64,000 bases of DNA. It comes from Bipolaris cookei. Its lineage: Eukaryota > Ascomycota > Dothideomycetes > Pleosporales > Pleosporaceae. The number at the start of each line of letters is the position of its first letter. The first letter of the stretch is position 1. Below the pieces are notes generated by a model. The model had not been told where the DNA came from, made no database searches, and saw only the letters and a program-made list of their open reading frames with translations. Positions 45,646 to 56,708 of this stretch are shown here, in pieces. Location: positions 1,092,276 to 1,156,275 of the forward strand of contig NRSV01000001.1 in assembly GCA_002286855.1 (NCBI GenBank), in the 5' to 3' direction. Made by a program: the position numbers and the translations under genes.

Positions 45646-47404
45646 TTACATACGATCGCGTCTTCGTGGTGCGCTTCGGATAATGTTGTCAACTCGCAAT
45701 AGCAGCTGTGAAAGTTAGTGCCAATCTCACAATCATCTTCTATCAATTCACTCACCTCTGCGGCCTCCGAGGCCGACGATACCACTGCTCGCTTCAGCTT
45801 GTAACTTTCAATCACACCCAGCTCCCTCATATCCGCAATGCCACCTCCCGGTGACAGCAGATCTAGACCCGAGCTGGTCAGGCCCGAGTAGACGGCCTTC
45901 CGGAGTCGCGTGACCAGGTCGCTCGAGTCGAATCCAGCATTGTCGGCCAGGATTGTGGGCAGTTGTTGCAGCGCCTTGGAAAACGATTCCACCGCAATCG
46001 CCTTCTTGCCAGCCACATTTTGTGCCGCCTCCGCTACTGCCTTTGCCATGTTCATCTCGGCGCAGCCACCACCCAATGTTGTCCGGGGCTCCTTGACCGT
46101 TTGTGACAGTACGGCAAGAGCATCGTGTAGCGATCGCTCTGCTTCATCCAGAAGCTGCTCGGTTGCACCACGCAGCACAATGGTGCATGCCCGTCCCGCC
46201 TTGGTGCCCGAGAACTTGATCAACACATCCTCTCCAATTATCACCTCCTCGACAACATCGCAGTAGCCGAGCTTGACATTCTCAGGGTGGTCGAAAGTCG
46301 AAGTAATCTCTCCGCCAGTGACAAGAGCCAGTCGCTCAATGCCGTCAAAGTCTGCGTGCTCAATCGAGCAGATGCCAGCATCTGCAAACAGCTGCTCTGG
46401 CCAGTTGTAGATGAGCTGTCGGTTGACAAAGCAGTTGATGCCGTGTGCCTTGATGCGCTCCACCTTGGCCTTCATCTTCTCACGCTCAGCCTTTTCCAGT
46501 TCCGCGAGCTTGCCCGTTGAATCCACCTTGACTCGCGCTCCAAAAATCTTGATCTTGTCTGTGTCCATGGCCGTGTTTGCAACCAGAATCTTTGCGTTTT
46601 CTATCCGCTTGGGCTGGTTCACACCAAACTTCTTGTCTAGGATGAAACCCTCGTCCAAGTACGAGTCCTTTAGCTTTCCTCCAGCCTTCTTGATGATCTG
46701 GATGTGTGTCAGGTCCGTCGAGCCTCCAAGCTTGAGGACAGCATCTACGGCGAGCTTGGCAAACTGTGTGCGGTCCTGCGAGAGCACCTTGGAGCTCAGC
46801 GTTGTGCGGGCAATGGCCTCGAGATCTTTTCGGAATTCCTGCTCGTCGTTGCTGTGGTCCACAGCAATCTTCTCCAGTGCCTTGAGCGCCGCACTGCTTG
46901 CTATCCTGTATCCTTCGATGATGGTCTGGGGGTGGATCTTCTGGTCGACCAACTTCTCCGCCTCCCGCAACAGTTCGGCGGCAAGGACAGTGACTGACGT
47001 GGTTCCGTCACCGACTTCGTCATCCTGGACTTTTGAAATGTTGACCAGTACTTTTGCGGCGGCGTTGTCTAGGGCAATGGCTTTGAGAATGGTAGCACCG
47101 TCATTTGTGACCATGATCTCTCCGGTTGAACTTTCCACATATGTGAGTTGAGGCCTACAGGTGGGAGCGGGGCAATCTTCACTCACGCAGACTGCATTAT
47201 CTTGTCCATGCCCTTGGGGCCCAATGTGCTCTTGACCAAGTCTCCAACAGCGATGGCGCCCACGAAAGCAGAGAGACGCGCATTCTCGCCCTTCTCCTCC
47301 GTTACGTCGTCGGCAAAGATCTGAGTGGGGTTGGACTGCATGTCTTGTCAGCCACTACGGTTGTTGTATATTGTTTAGTGAGAAAATTCGGGCGCTCATA
47401 CCAT
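45646..47404 (-). CDS. cct2: Chaperonin TRiC/CCT subunit beta
   Basis: Subunit of the cytosolic group II chaperonin that folds actin and tubulin. Four exons: 47402-47404, 47187-47335, 45756-47130, 45705 down to 45646 (introns 66, 56 and 50 bases), 528 residues, as in yeast (527). The first coding exon is only the ATG; the next starts SNPTQIFADDVTEE. Family marks: KSTLGPKGMDKIMQS, VTNDGATIL, DDEVGDGTTSVTVL, GGGCAEMNMA, DAGFDSSDLV-type near the end and the C-terminal LLRVDNIIRSAPRR, found only after removing the last intron. The raw frame runs on to 45504 without that splice. Divergent from sad1. Confidence 0.93.
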
Positions 47405-47707
47405 CTTGCTGGAATTCCTAGGCAAGCAAAAAGGGGTATCTCAGAAGGTGTGGGGTTGTCGGCTGGATGTGCCTGGACGCGACTTTTTTCTAGTCTTGCC
47501 CGCGTTGAAGCTGTGTTTGCGGTGTTTGCGCGGAGCTTCCCCGGCCAATGGTTCCACCGGGGTCCGTGACTTGTGAATGCCTATTACCACCTTTACCGCA
47601 CGACATCAAACCACCTGGAAATTGTGGTGGTTCTGGTTATATAGTCTTATATAGACCTACAATCTCTTTATATACCTTGAATTTCTGCGATATCGCACCT
47701 GCGCAAA
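47405..47707. promoter_or_regulatory. Divergent promoter region, cct2 and sad1
   Basis: About 300 bases between two divergent starts. It contains a GATATCGCACCTGCG-like stretch near sad1; no named element seen. Confidence 0.5.
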
Positions 47708-49384
47708 ATGTCAAAGCGACCGGCCCTGGAGCCTCTCGAGGAAATGTACGACGCGCCGTCGCCAGCTATGAAGCGCCCAAAAGTCGAGGATGAAGAGATG
47801 GAAGACTCCGATACGAACGGCGCGACTAGCAATGGCCACCTCATGGCTCCCCGGCCGCAAGACCAAAACAAGATAGACATTGTAGGCGCAGACGCCGAGG
47901 AGCATGAGGAGCTTGAAGAAGCCGGCGCATTGGACGACGAGGACGGTGACGAACCCGCAGTCGCTGCGCCGAAACGCCAGAGTGCACCAGAAGCTGGGTA
48001 TACCGACCTTTACCTCGACACAATAAACCGCAAGGTCCTCGACTTTGACTTTGAGAAGCTATGCTCCGTCACGCTGTCCAACATCAACGTATACGCCTGT
48101 CTCGTGTGTGGGAAATACTACCAAGGTCGGGGGCCAAAGTCACAAGCATACTTTCATGCGCTGGAAGAGGGACACCACGTATACGTCAACATGGAGACGA
48201 AGAAGGTGTATGTACTTCCAGAGGGCTATGAGGTGACGTCCAAGTCGCTAGACGACATCAAGTTTGTCGTGGATCCGCGCATGAGCAAGGAGGAGGTAGC
48301 GAAGCTGGATAAGGAGCCAAAGGTGTCGTGGGATCTGTCAAATCGCGAATATATACCAGGCTTTGTGGGTATGAACAATATCAAGGCAAACGACTACTTC
48401 AATGTAGTAATACAGGCCCTCTCCCACGTTGTCCCACTGCGAAACTACTTTATGCTCGAAGACCTCTCGAACCGACCGCAACTCGCCCAGCGCTTCAGCA
48501 CTCTCGTCCGCAAGATCTGGAACCCGCGCGCCTTCAAAACCCACGTCTCACCGCACGAACTCCTCCAGGAAATCGCCCTCCGCTCCTCCAAACGCTTCAC
48601 CCTAACCGACCAATCCGACCCCGTCGACTTTCTCTCCTGGTTCCTCAACAACCTCCACCTTGCCGTCGGCGGCTCCCGCACAAAGCCCCACAGCAGCATC
48701 ATTCAAAAAGTCTTTCAAGGAACCCTCAAAATCGAACAACAAGAAATCACCGCCCGCGCCGACGCCGGTGACCGCCTCCGCTTCGAAGATGCAGCCGTCC
48801 AAACCACAACCTCGCACTTCCTCGTCCTAACCCTTGACCTCCCCGCCGCCCCCCTCTTCCAAGATGCCCTCGAAAAAAACATCATCCCCCAAGTCCCCCT
48901 CGTAAACATCCTCTCAAAATACAACGGCGTGACTCCTCAAGAGAAATCAAAAAACCGCGTCCGATACCGTTTACTCCACCCCCTTCCCCCTTACCTCCTT
49001 TTCAACATCAAACGCTTCTCAAAAAATAAATTCGTATCCGAACGCAACCCAACCATCGTCACCTTCCCCGTCCACTCCCTCGACATGTCCCCCTACGTCG
49101 AACCAAACCCTGCTGAATACCCCCCCGGAGAACCCATCTGGTACGACCTCGTCGCCAACATTACGCACGAAGCAGTCAAGAAGAAGGACGATAGTGTGGA
49201 GGGGGAACTCGAAAGCAAGATTTGGAGGGTCCAGGTTAAAGACCGCGCGAGGGATGAGTGGTATGGGATTCAGGATTTGTTTGTGGAGAAGGAGAGGGCC
49301 GAGACGTTGTTTACGAAAGAAGCGTATTTGATGGTTTGGGAGAGGAGGAGAGGGCAGGGGGGGAAGGGGAAGGGGAGGGCTTGA
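47708..49384 (+). CDS. sad1: Splicing factor Sad1 / USP39 (inactive ubiquitin protease fold)
   Basis: Tri-snRNP-associated splicing factor needed to bring U4 to U6; nuclear. Single exon, 558 residues. An acidic N-terminal 90 residues, then a zf-UBP zinc finger (CSVTLSNINVYACLVCGKYY, FHALEEGHHVYVNM) and a USP fold from about 215. The box that should hold the catalytic Cys reads NIKANDYFNVVIQALS, with Asp in its place, as is usual in USP39/Sad1, so no protease activity is expected. Also present: PVDFLSWFLNNLH, FNIKRFSKNKF and a C-terminal AYLMVWER. Tail to tail with utp13. Confidence 0.93.
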   Translation: MSKRPALEPLEEMYDAPSPAMKRPKVEDEEMEDSDTNGATSNGHLMAPRPQDQNKIDIVGADAEEHEELEEAGALDDEDGDEPAVAAPKRQSAPEAGYTDLYLDTINRKVLDFDFEKLCSVTLSNINVYACLVCGKYYQGRGPKSQAYFHALEEGHHVYVNMETKKVYVLPEGYEVTSKSLDDIKFVVDPRMSKEEVAKLDKEPKVSWDLSNREYIPGFVGMNNIKANDYFNVVIQALSHVVPLRNYFMLEDLSNRPQLAQRFSTLVRKIWNPRAFKTHVSPHELLQEIALRSSKRFTLTDQSDPVDFLSWFLNNLHLAVGGSRTKPHSSIIQKVFQGTLKIEQQEITARADAGDRLRFEDAAVQTTTSHFLVLTLDLPAAPLFQDALEKNIIPQVPLVNILSKYNGVTPQEKSKNRVRYRLLHPLPPYLLFNIKRFSKNKFVSERNPTIVTFPVHSLDMSPYVEPNPAEYPPGEPIWYDLVANITHEAVKKKDDSVEGELESKIWRVQVKDRARDEWYGIQDLFVEKERAETLFTKEAYLMVWERRRGQGGKGKGRA

Positions 49385-49555
49385 GAAAGGAGGGGGGAGT
49401 AGAATACCTCGTTTTTTTTATTGGGACATGTACGATAATGGTACAGAGAATATAATATGTCTTCTTTGGCATTAATCACGTGGGAATCAGATACAAAGAG
49501 AAAAAAATCTTAATTTTAGAAAAAAAAAACGATTCATTCAGATATACAAACAACC

Positions 49556-52316
49556 TTACTCAACCATAACAACATCCCTCTCCCTTCCCAGTCCCAGCCC
49601 CGCCACCACATCCCCACCACCCCCAATCTCATCCATCTCCCTCAGCGTAAAATCCAGCAGATAACTCTCATCCACCAACTCCTCCACTCTCCTATAATGC
49701 CTTTCCGAATAAACCTTAATAGCATCAAGCACATCCTTCAAGCTCCCCTTGGCCGCAACTTTCCCCTGAGGCTTAAGCCCCGCCAGCCGTGATGCAGGAT
49801 ACGATTTCACAATCGTATGTAAGATCTTTTGGGCGATGGGGGCAGTACGAACATTGGTGTTCCAGTCACGGAGGCGGAGAAGCAGTTTGTAGATTTGTTC
49901 GTCGGCGAGGGATGCCAGGACCGTGTCGACGCTTGCGAGACCGGAGAGGGAATCTGGGTCGGGGGTGTCATTCTCAACGACGGATTTGAAGAGGGAGAAG
50001 AGGCGGGCAGGCTGGTCCATTTGGAGGGCGAGGACGATGGCGTCGCGGTAGTTTCCTGCGTAGGCATAATTCTGGAGCTTTTGGTCGAGTTCGATGCGTT
50101 CGGTTTCGGCGGTCGTGGCGGCTTCGAGGGTGGTGCTGGTGGTGTCTTGCCAGAAGGTGATGACGCTGTCGCCGCCGCCGGAGACGAGGGCGCCGGTTTG
50201 TGGGTGGGCGACAAGGGCCCAGACGCGGTCGGTGTGGTTGTCGAGGGTTGACATTGTCTCGCCGGAGACAGAGTCCCAGATCTTGACCAGTCCGTCACCG
50301 GCTGCAGAGGCGACTTGCGGGCCTCGTTTATCTCGCGCGTCAACTGGACGGTAAGGGAGCCATGCAAGCTTCAGGACGCTGTTCGAGTGGCCCTCGAGAG
50401 TCAAAAGACAGCTGTAGTCTGCCAGACTCCAAATTTTGACCGTTTTGTCTCCACTGCCAGTTGCAATCAAGCCCTTGCCACTCGAATTCGGGGCCTGTGA
50501 GTCTTTTGGTGCAAACTTGACACTCCAGACACCACGACGGTGACCGCGAAGGACACCGATCGCTTCTCCTTCAGCAGCCGAGTATATCTTGACTGTACGA
50601 TCCTGTGACGCAGAAGCGAACAGAGTCCCAGACGGGTCAATGTCAATTGCGTTGATATCCTTGTCGTGTGCCTTACGAGTATACTTTGCTCGTAGCTTTC
50701 CCTTCATTTCCTTAGTCGTGTCCCACCGCTTAACAGTCCGATCTTGGGATCCTGTTACAATGTATGCCGGGGGGTGTGATAGCGGATCTATGAATGCAGC
50801 AGATGACTCCTGAGGCACTGTATGAGGCAACGCAATCGCACCCAGCGATTCAGCGTGACCAGTCAGAACTGCTGCACAAGTGTATGATCCGTGTTCGGGA
50901 TCTAGTCGCCATAGCCGGGCTGTGTTGTCCTTTGCACCTGTGACGAGCCAATGTCCCGACCAATCCACATCAAGACAGATGACAATATCATCATGACCTT
51001 TCAGTAGTCCCACATCTGCGCCAAAGTATCTTCCTTCTGTCACGTCGTCTCCGTCTGACTCGTTCAATGTGATGATGCGAATGTCCTCGGAGTTGGTGTT
51101 CAATGCCAGCAATGATTTGTCACGGCCGACGTACGCAATGTCAATGACTTCGTCATGCGTTCCGGAGACACGCCGAAAGACTGGTAGGGGATCGATTGTC
51201 TCCTCGACGACAAGGGATTCGGCTGATTTAAGAGAGTGGAAGTTGAGTACCTGGTCAGCATGTACTGAGATCAAGTAAGGCAGAGTTGGGTAGTAGAGAA
51301 TGTTGACAATCTCATCCGTTTCTATGCCAGGCTCTTGCTCTGATGTGAGTTCCCGTCCGCTTGATGTCGACCAAAGTCGTACTCTGCCGTTTTCTCCACC
51401 AGAGTACAAAATCTTTCCGTCTGCGACAAAACCGGCACTTTCGATTCCTTCAAGTGCAGCAATGGTGCGTTGCGCCTTCCACCTGTGCGAGTCCCATGCA
51501 ATCAAAGTCTTGTCTCTGCTGCCAGAGAGGAGCAGCTTTTCCTGCGGTGAATACTGCAGCGATCGAACCACGGAAACGTGCGAATCTAATATGGCGGCGC
51601 TCTTCCTCTTATGCAAATCCCAGATTCTGATTTTTCCATCCTCAGCACCCGAAGCCAGTCGGAACTGTATCTGACTTTCGGCCTGGGCTTGTTCGACCTC
51701 AGCACCTTCTTGTCTTGATTTCCTCTTCCGCTTCTTGTTGTTCTCATATGCGTCTTCCCGCTCAGCCAACTCAACCTCAAAGAAATGAAGCGCGGAAATA
51801 ACCCCACCATGGCCGTGAAAAGCGTGGGTGGTGTAGCCGCCGCGGATGTCCCAAACTTTGACAACACCATCTGCGCCTCCAGTTGCCAGCAGCGTTCCTG
51901 TACGGTCTGTGGCCAGAGTGACTACAGGTGAAGTATGCGGTCGAAGGGTACGGACAAGTTGGAGGTCGATGGAGTCGTCCCCGTTTTCAGAAGGGTTGAG
52001 AGAGAATAGGCGCATGGACAGTGATCGCGAGCAGACAATGAGATGCGAGGCAGAAGGCGTTACTGGCACATGTTAGCGACCGTTGCTATAGCTGGAGATA
52101 GTACTTACGAGTCAATGCTGTGATTGCCTCGCCGTCGCCCTCGGCTCTTGCCAGCTCTTGTCCATTTGTGAGGTCGGTGAGGAGAACATCTTCACCCAAG
52201 CTAGCAGCCAGGATGCGCCCGTCCTGGCTCGATGCCAAACTGCCTCCCGAGTAGATGGGCTGCAAGGTACGGCCAACCTCGTAAGTAGTCTTTACGGAAG
52301 TCCTTTGTGCCGCCAT
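49556..52316 (-). CDS. utp13: U3 snoRNP component Utp13 (WD40, rRNA processing)
   Basis: Part of the t-UTP/UTPB group of the small-subunit processome; nucleolar, needed for 18S rRNA maturation. Two exons, 52109-52316 and 49556-52062, with a 46-base intron, 904 residues. About twelve WD40 repeats (VKVWDIRGG, IRIWDLHKR, LIAWDSHRW, VKRWDTTKE, VKIWSLADY, VKIWDSVSG and others) form tandem propellers, then a Utp13-type C-terminal helical domain (LLLRLRDWNTNVRTAPIAQKIL). A basic NNKKRKRKSR insert in an early repeat could be a nuclear signal. The short first exon was chosen because it restores AITALTLTPSASHLIV. Divergent from the membrane-protein gene over about 280 bases. Confidence 0.93.
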
Positions 52317-52594
52317 GTTGGTGTAGGAATTGGTGGACTTAAGGCTCTTGGAGGTCGTGGATGAGACATGTCGCGAAAGTTGAAGATGGAAAAAAGTTTA
52401 TCGATAAGAGCCGTCGCAACCACGCGCTTGCGCTGACATTTGGCGCAAGCGCGTCTGTCTCAGTCGAGTACTCGGCCTCCAACGACAATGTTGGCCATGC
52501 GTTCACCACCCAACATGTCCACCAGTCTGTATTTCCAAGGAGCGGTGGTTTCACTCATTACTTGCACACAATAGCAGCCACTCACACCCCCAAC

Positions 52595-54612
52595 ATGGGC
52601 CGACAAGCCTACCTGGACAAGATTGCATTTGTATAGACCCCACTAGAACAGGCCGCGCAAGCAATGTCTGATGAGCATAACAGGGGCGCTCTGCATTTGA
52701 GCCCACACCTTGCGCTTCGCAGTCTCCAGAGTATGTGCAGCTCGAATCGGCGCAGTCTGAGATTCCTGCGCGGTACCATGAGGCCACTGCGAACAACTAC
52801 ATGCAGCTTTACGATGAGCGCGGAAACCCCATCAACCCGCGCTCCCATCAGTACGGCAAGAAGCTGAGAGGCGCTCAGAATGATGTGCTTGCATCAGTGG
52901 GCGTAGTGGAAAGAAGACGCTCGCCCACAGAGGGATTACCTGGTTCAAGCGAAGAACGCCTCCAACTGCTCGAGGCCGAGGATACCATGGGCAATGCGGT
53001 CGCTTTGGCCACCACGTTTGCAGAAAACATTTGCACATGGTGGATAGGTGCCATCAGAGATAGGGTGCTGGTGCGGTCCACTTACTCGGTCTGCAACGGG
53101 CCACTGCTGACACCCACAGACATTTCGATATCACCATGGCCTCTCATTTAGTCAGATTGTTAGTTCCGAGCACGCCTTGTCAGGGACCTCAATCATGTAT
53201 GCAGGCTTTGTTCCCCGGGTGTTTGCCGCTCTGAACATTCAAGCTGCTGTATACAGCGTGTTCATGTATCAGCCGATTGAGCGTTTGCTTAATGCGACGC
53301 GCGCAAGTGCAAGGACACGCAATATGTTCCGCCGAACGAGGAGACTACTAAGAGCAAGGTTTGGCCCACATGTCTCGAGGTCGGATGATTGCTTACACCG
53401 AATAGCCTCCGCATTGGTCTTGAGATCCTCTGTTGCCCGTTCTACTATCACGCTGCGCTGCAACGCTTGGGCCTAGTGCCTGCTCAACCACTCCTTCCCT
53501 CATGGCGTACTCTCATTCCGTTTGCACTATCATCGCCACTATTACCAGCCTCCTTGCCCCAGCATGCCACCAATTCAATGGCGGATCGTTGCACGGTTTT
53601 CTTCTTCTCGCCCGCGATCATTTTGTGTTCCGAGCATATACTTGAGCGCTGGGTTTATGCCTGTGTGTACGAAGCTGTGGAATCATCAATCATTCGCCCC
53701 GACAAGTCTGACACAGCCAGCCGGGATGCCAATGGAAAAGACCGGGCGTTGGCTGTGCTAGGGCTACGACGGGAATCACCTCGGCTGATCCGCAATGGCA
53801 TCCACAAGGTACTTTGGATGCTGGGATGGGCTTCCCCACTTGCAGCCTCGAGCACAGAACGGAACCAAACGGTCGGTGTGGACTCGGCACGAGACACGAG
53901 CGATGGCCAGGCAATACATGTTGGTCGTACGCGGGTTACGAACGCCACGCCACTAAGTCTTCCCGTCATTCAAACACAAGATCAGCGGGCAAACGAGCCG
54001 TTGGAGGCAGATGTGATTACCATCCCAATGAGCGCAGTCGATGAGCTGATGCGTTCTACAAGCGCGCCAGGTTCAACAGCAGACTCACAAGAAGAGGAGA
54101 ATGACCCGCGGATACGAATTACATCGCGAGAAGGCATTGTGGAGATGGAAGTCCGCCTTCCACCAAGGACACTGTCTAGTCATAGCGAGGTTGTAGACAC
54201 GTTTGGATCTTCACAAGAGGGCAGAAGGAGCGAGTCGGTGGGCGCAGTTGATTTGTGGGAGAAGGAAAGGTATCATCGTGTGACGCAGCTGTCGTGCGAG
54301 CCAGCTCAAATGATTGGGGCCATGGTGCGGGCTCAGCTTGTCGGGCTTGCGATGCTCCCCATTCGCATGCTGACGCTGCAAGTGATAGCCTTGCACTATC
54401 TGTCGGGACAAGGACGGCAGGGAGGCCCGCACCGCATGGTCAGCCCACTAGAGATAGGTAGTGACCTGAGTCTGGTAGGGATTAGCAGGCAGGTGTTGCG
54501 GGTAGCGCTGTGTGGCGCGTTGGAAATGGCCATGGATCTGGGGCTGTGGCAGATGCAGTATCTGGCCATCACCAAGCTTGGGAGGGATTTGTTTGGATGG
54601 GGCACACTGTAG
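52595..54612 (+). CDS. Unknown multi-pass membrane protein, fungal
   Basis: Four-exon model: 52595-52630, 52723-53064, 53120-53358, 53406-54612 (introns 92, 55 and 47 bases), 607 residues; the phases agree at every junction, though the GTGCTG and GTTTGG donors are weak. It starts MGRQAYLDKIAFSPEYVQLE, with a hydrophilic first 100 residues (GNPINPRSHQYGKK). Hydrophobic segments include FAALNIQAAVYSVF, LEILCCPFYYHAALQR, LIPFALSSPLLPA, FFFSPAIILCSEHILER and later AQLVGLAMLPIRMLTLQVIAL. A polar loop rich in Ser, Thr, Arg and Asp sits near residues 340-480. I do not recognise a family; an organelle-membrane role is possible given the many short helices. Confidence 0.65.
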
Positions 54613-56708
54613 AAGGAGAGTTCGTCTGCTTCTAGAATGCCAGTAGCCACGATATGAGACGAGACGATACGATGGTGGGCGGCAGGGCTGGAGTAGGAAG
54701 AGATTTATTTTTATAGGCACTGTTAAAATGGTCGGCAGTAGCCGAATGCAGTGGCCTCTGGGTGGCACTCTTGCGTGTTTCACGAGTAGCTGGATCTAAA
54801 TGCCGGTGTCGATAATGTTCCGAAAAGAGCACAGAGGCGACGACTCCACGATTCGAGTGGGGATGGGGGCCTTGGTTTGGTCCTAGCGAAGAGCCAGTTC
54901 CCCCACCAGGATATCTGGGCAGTGAATGCACTGGTGCAGGTGTAGCGATGGTGGGGGGTGGCATACTTACTGCAATGGAGGATGACAGTGACAGACTCGC
55001 TCTCTTAGTCGAGCCAAAGGCACATAGGGGGTGGTGGGGTGCAGGATGAGGCTTGGCTTGGCGGCAGCATCGAGGGACCAAGGCGTTCCTTCCACATACG
55101 AGGCTGCGAGGGTGAAGGGGCGTGATTGGAGGAGCCAGATTACGGAGATGCCGCTGGGATCGCCATTGACTTTGCGACGCGGAGATTGCAGCACATGCAA
55201 AGCAGCCAGAGGCAACAAGATGCAGCCGGGATCAAAAGCCGGCGTGCTGTCAAGGGCATAAACGTCTGGACAAAGAGACATGTGCGGCATGAGGGCATGG
55301 TGCCGCGAGGCGATCAGCAAAACAACATCTCCGAGACATGGTGTCTGCAAATAGCCTTGACGCAAGCCGGCACTTGCAGGACAGGGCAAGGTACGAGGAC
55401 AGGCAGAATGTGATGTAGTAAGTGCAAATACAGATTGCTGTGTATGGATGCGTACATGTCGATACCAGGGCGGGTTGCATGAAGTCGGGCCCGAGGTGAT
55501 ACGCGAGTATGTGTGTGAGGGTGCTTACCTGACATGGCCTGGCTGCCAGCAGGGCTTGATGACGGATGGGGATAGACGGTTGGCTGGCGTGAGGCCTAAC
55601 GTCTTTAGTCGACAGAGCCAACATGGATGAGGCGCTGGCTTCAACATGGAGATGTGAAGCCTTGCCCCTTTTTGCAGGGGAGCGGCCTGGTGGAGGGGAG
55701 TTGGTAGTGACCGTCATGGTGGCTGCTGCTTGTTGCTTACTGCTTGCTGCTTGCTGCTTGCTGCTGTGGCTGTCACTGTCCAAGTTCCTCAGGCGCATAC
55801 ATCGGCATTAGAGTCGCCTGCCAGCACCTAATGCCATGGCCGCCTTGTTGTACATACTCGCACCCACCCACACAGCCCGCACAGCGAGAGATATGTACGT
55901 ACTTACGTCTATAGTCAGTAATCAGATAAGTACGTACGCTACACACGGGGCCGCCCTCGCTCGCTCACCCACTCGTTCCTGTACTTAGCGGGCGGAGGTT
56001 TTGTCGGTCGGTGGCTCCTCGGGCCCCTGCACACACACATCCACACACCCATCCATCCACCCATACACGCCCACACACTCGCTCTCGTTCACTTCTGCCT
56101 GCCAGGGGACGGCCACGCTTGGGCTTCTCGGCGACCAGCCGACCACTCACCAGCGCTCCTTTTTCCCCACCACGCAGGACCCGTTGCGCAGGCCTGCGAA
56201 AGAGAGAGCGAGACCTCGCAGAGACCCTGAGTCTGCTCTCGCCATCCCTCCCTGCTGCTGCTACACCATTGCTGCCGTTACTGCCGCCGCCGCCCCTCGT
56301 CCTCGTCTATCCAAGCCATCCTCACGCGCCGCCTCTTGTTCGCCGCACGTGTGTGTGTGTGCCCAGCAGCAGCAGCGTCTCCATCTCTATCCCTCCCTAC
56401 CTTTTTTGGTCAGACCTCCGCCAGTCGGTAGTCCCCCACGACGCCTACGGCCACGACACGACCCGCATCCGCTACTGACCCTCACGCCCCACGCTCCCCT
56501 GCCCACTTTGTCGCTCTTTTTTATCTCCTCCGTCCCCTCCTGTGCGACTTCTGCGCTGGTGCACAGTCACGGCTGTCCGACGGACATGTGTGCTGTGGCG
56601 TAGCAGGTCTACCTGGAAAAACAAAGGCGACCACGCCAGCAGTGCAGCGCCAACTCCCGCCGCCCAAGCTGCATTAGCACTCCTCCATACGCGGCGCGCC
56701 CCATCACC
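54613..56708. promoter_or_regulatory. Long gene-free region upstream of the kinesin gene
   Basis: About 2.1 kb. The last 700 bases are pyrimidine-rich and GC-rich, with CACACACCC and CCATCCATCCACCC runs, and probably contain the kinesin promoter and 5' leader. A TGCTTGC tandem tract lies at 55721-55769. Open frames here look like composition artefacts. Confidence 0.4.
55721..55769 (+). repeat. CTTGCTG heptamer tandem tract
   Basis: Imperfect CTTGCTG units, about six copies, ending in GCTGCTGTGGCTG. Confidence 0.8.

Noticed and set aside
54632..55811. Several overlapping ORFs of 60-180 codons between the membrane protein and kinesin genes
   Set aside because: They overlap each other on both strands, are dominated by simple GC-rich repeats, and none shows a domain or signal peptide.
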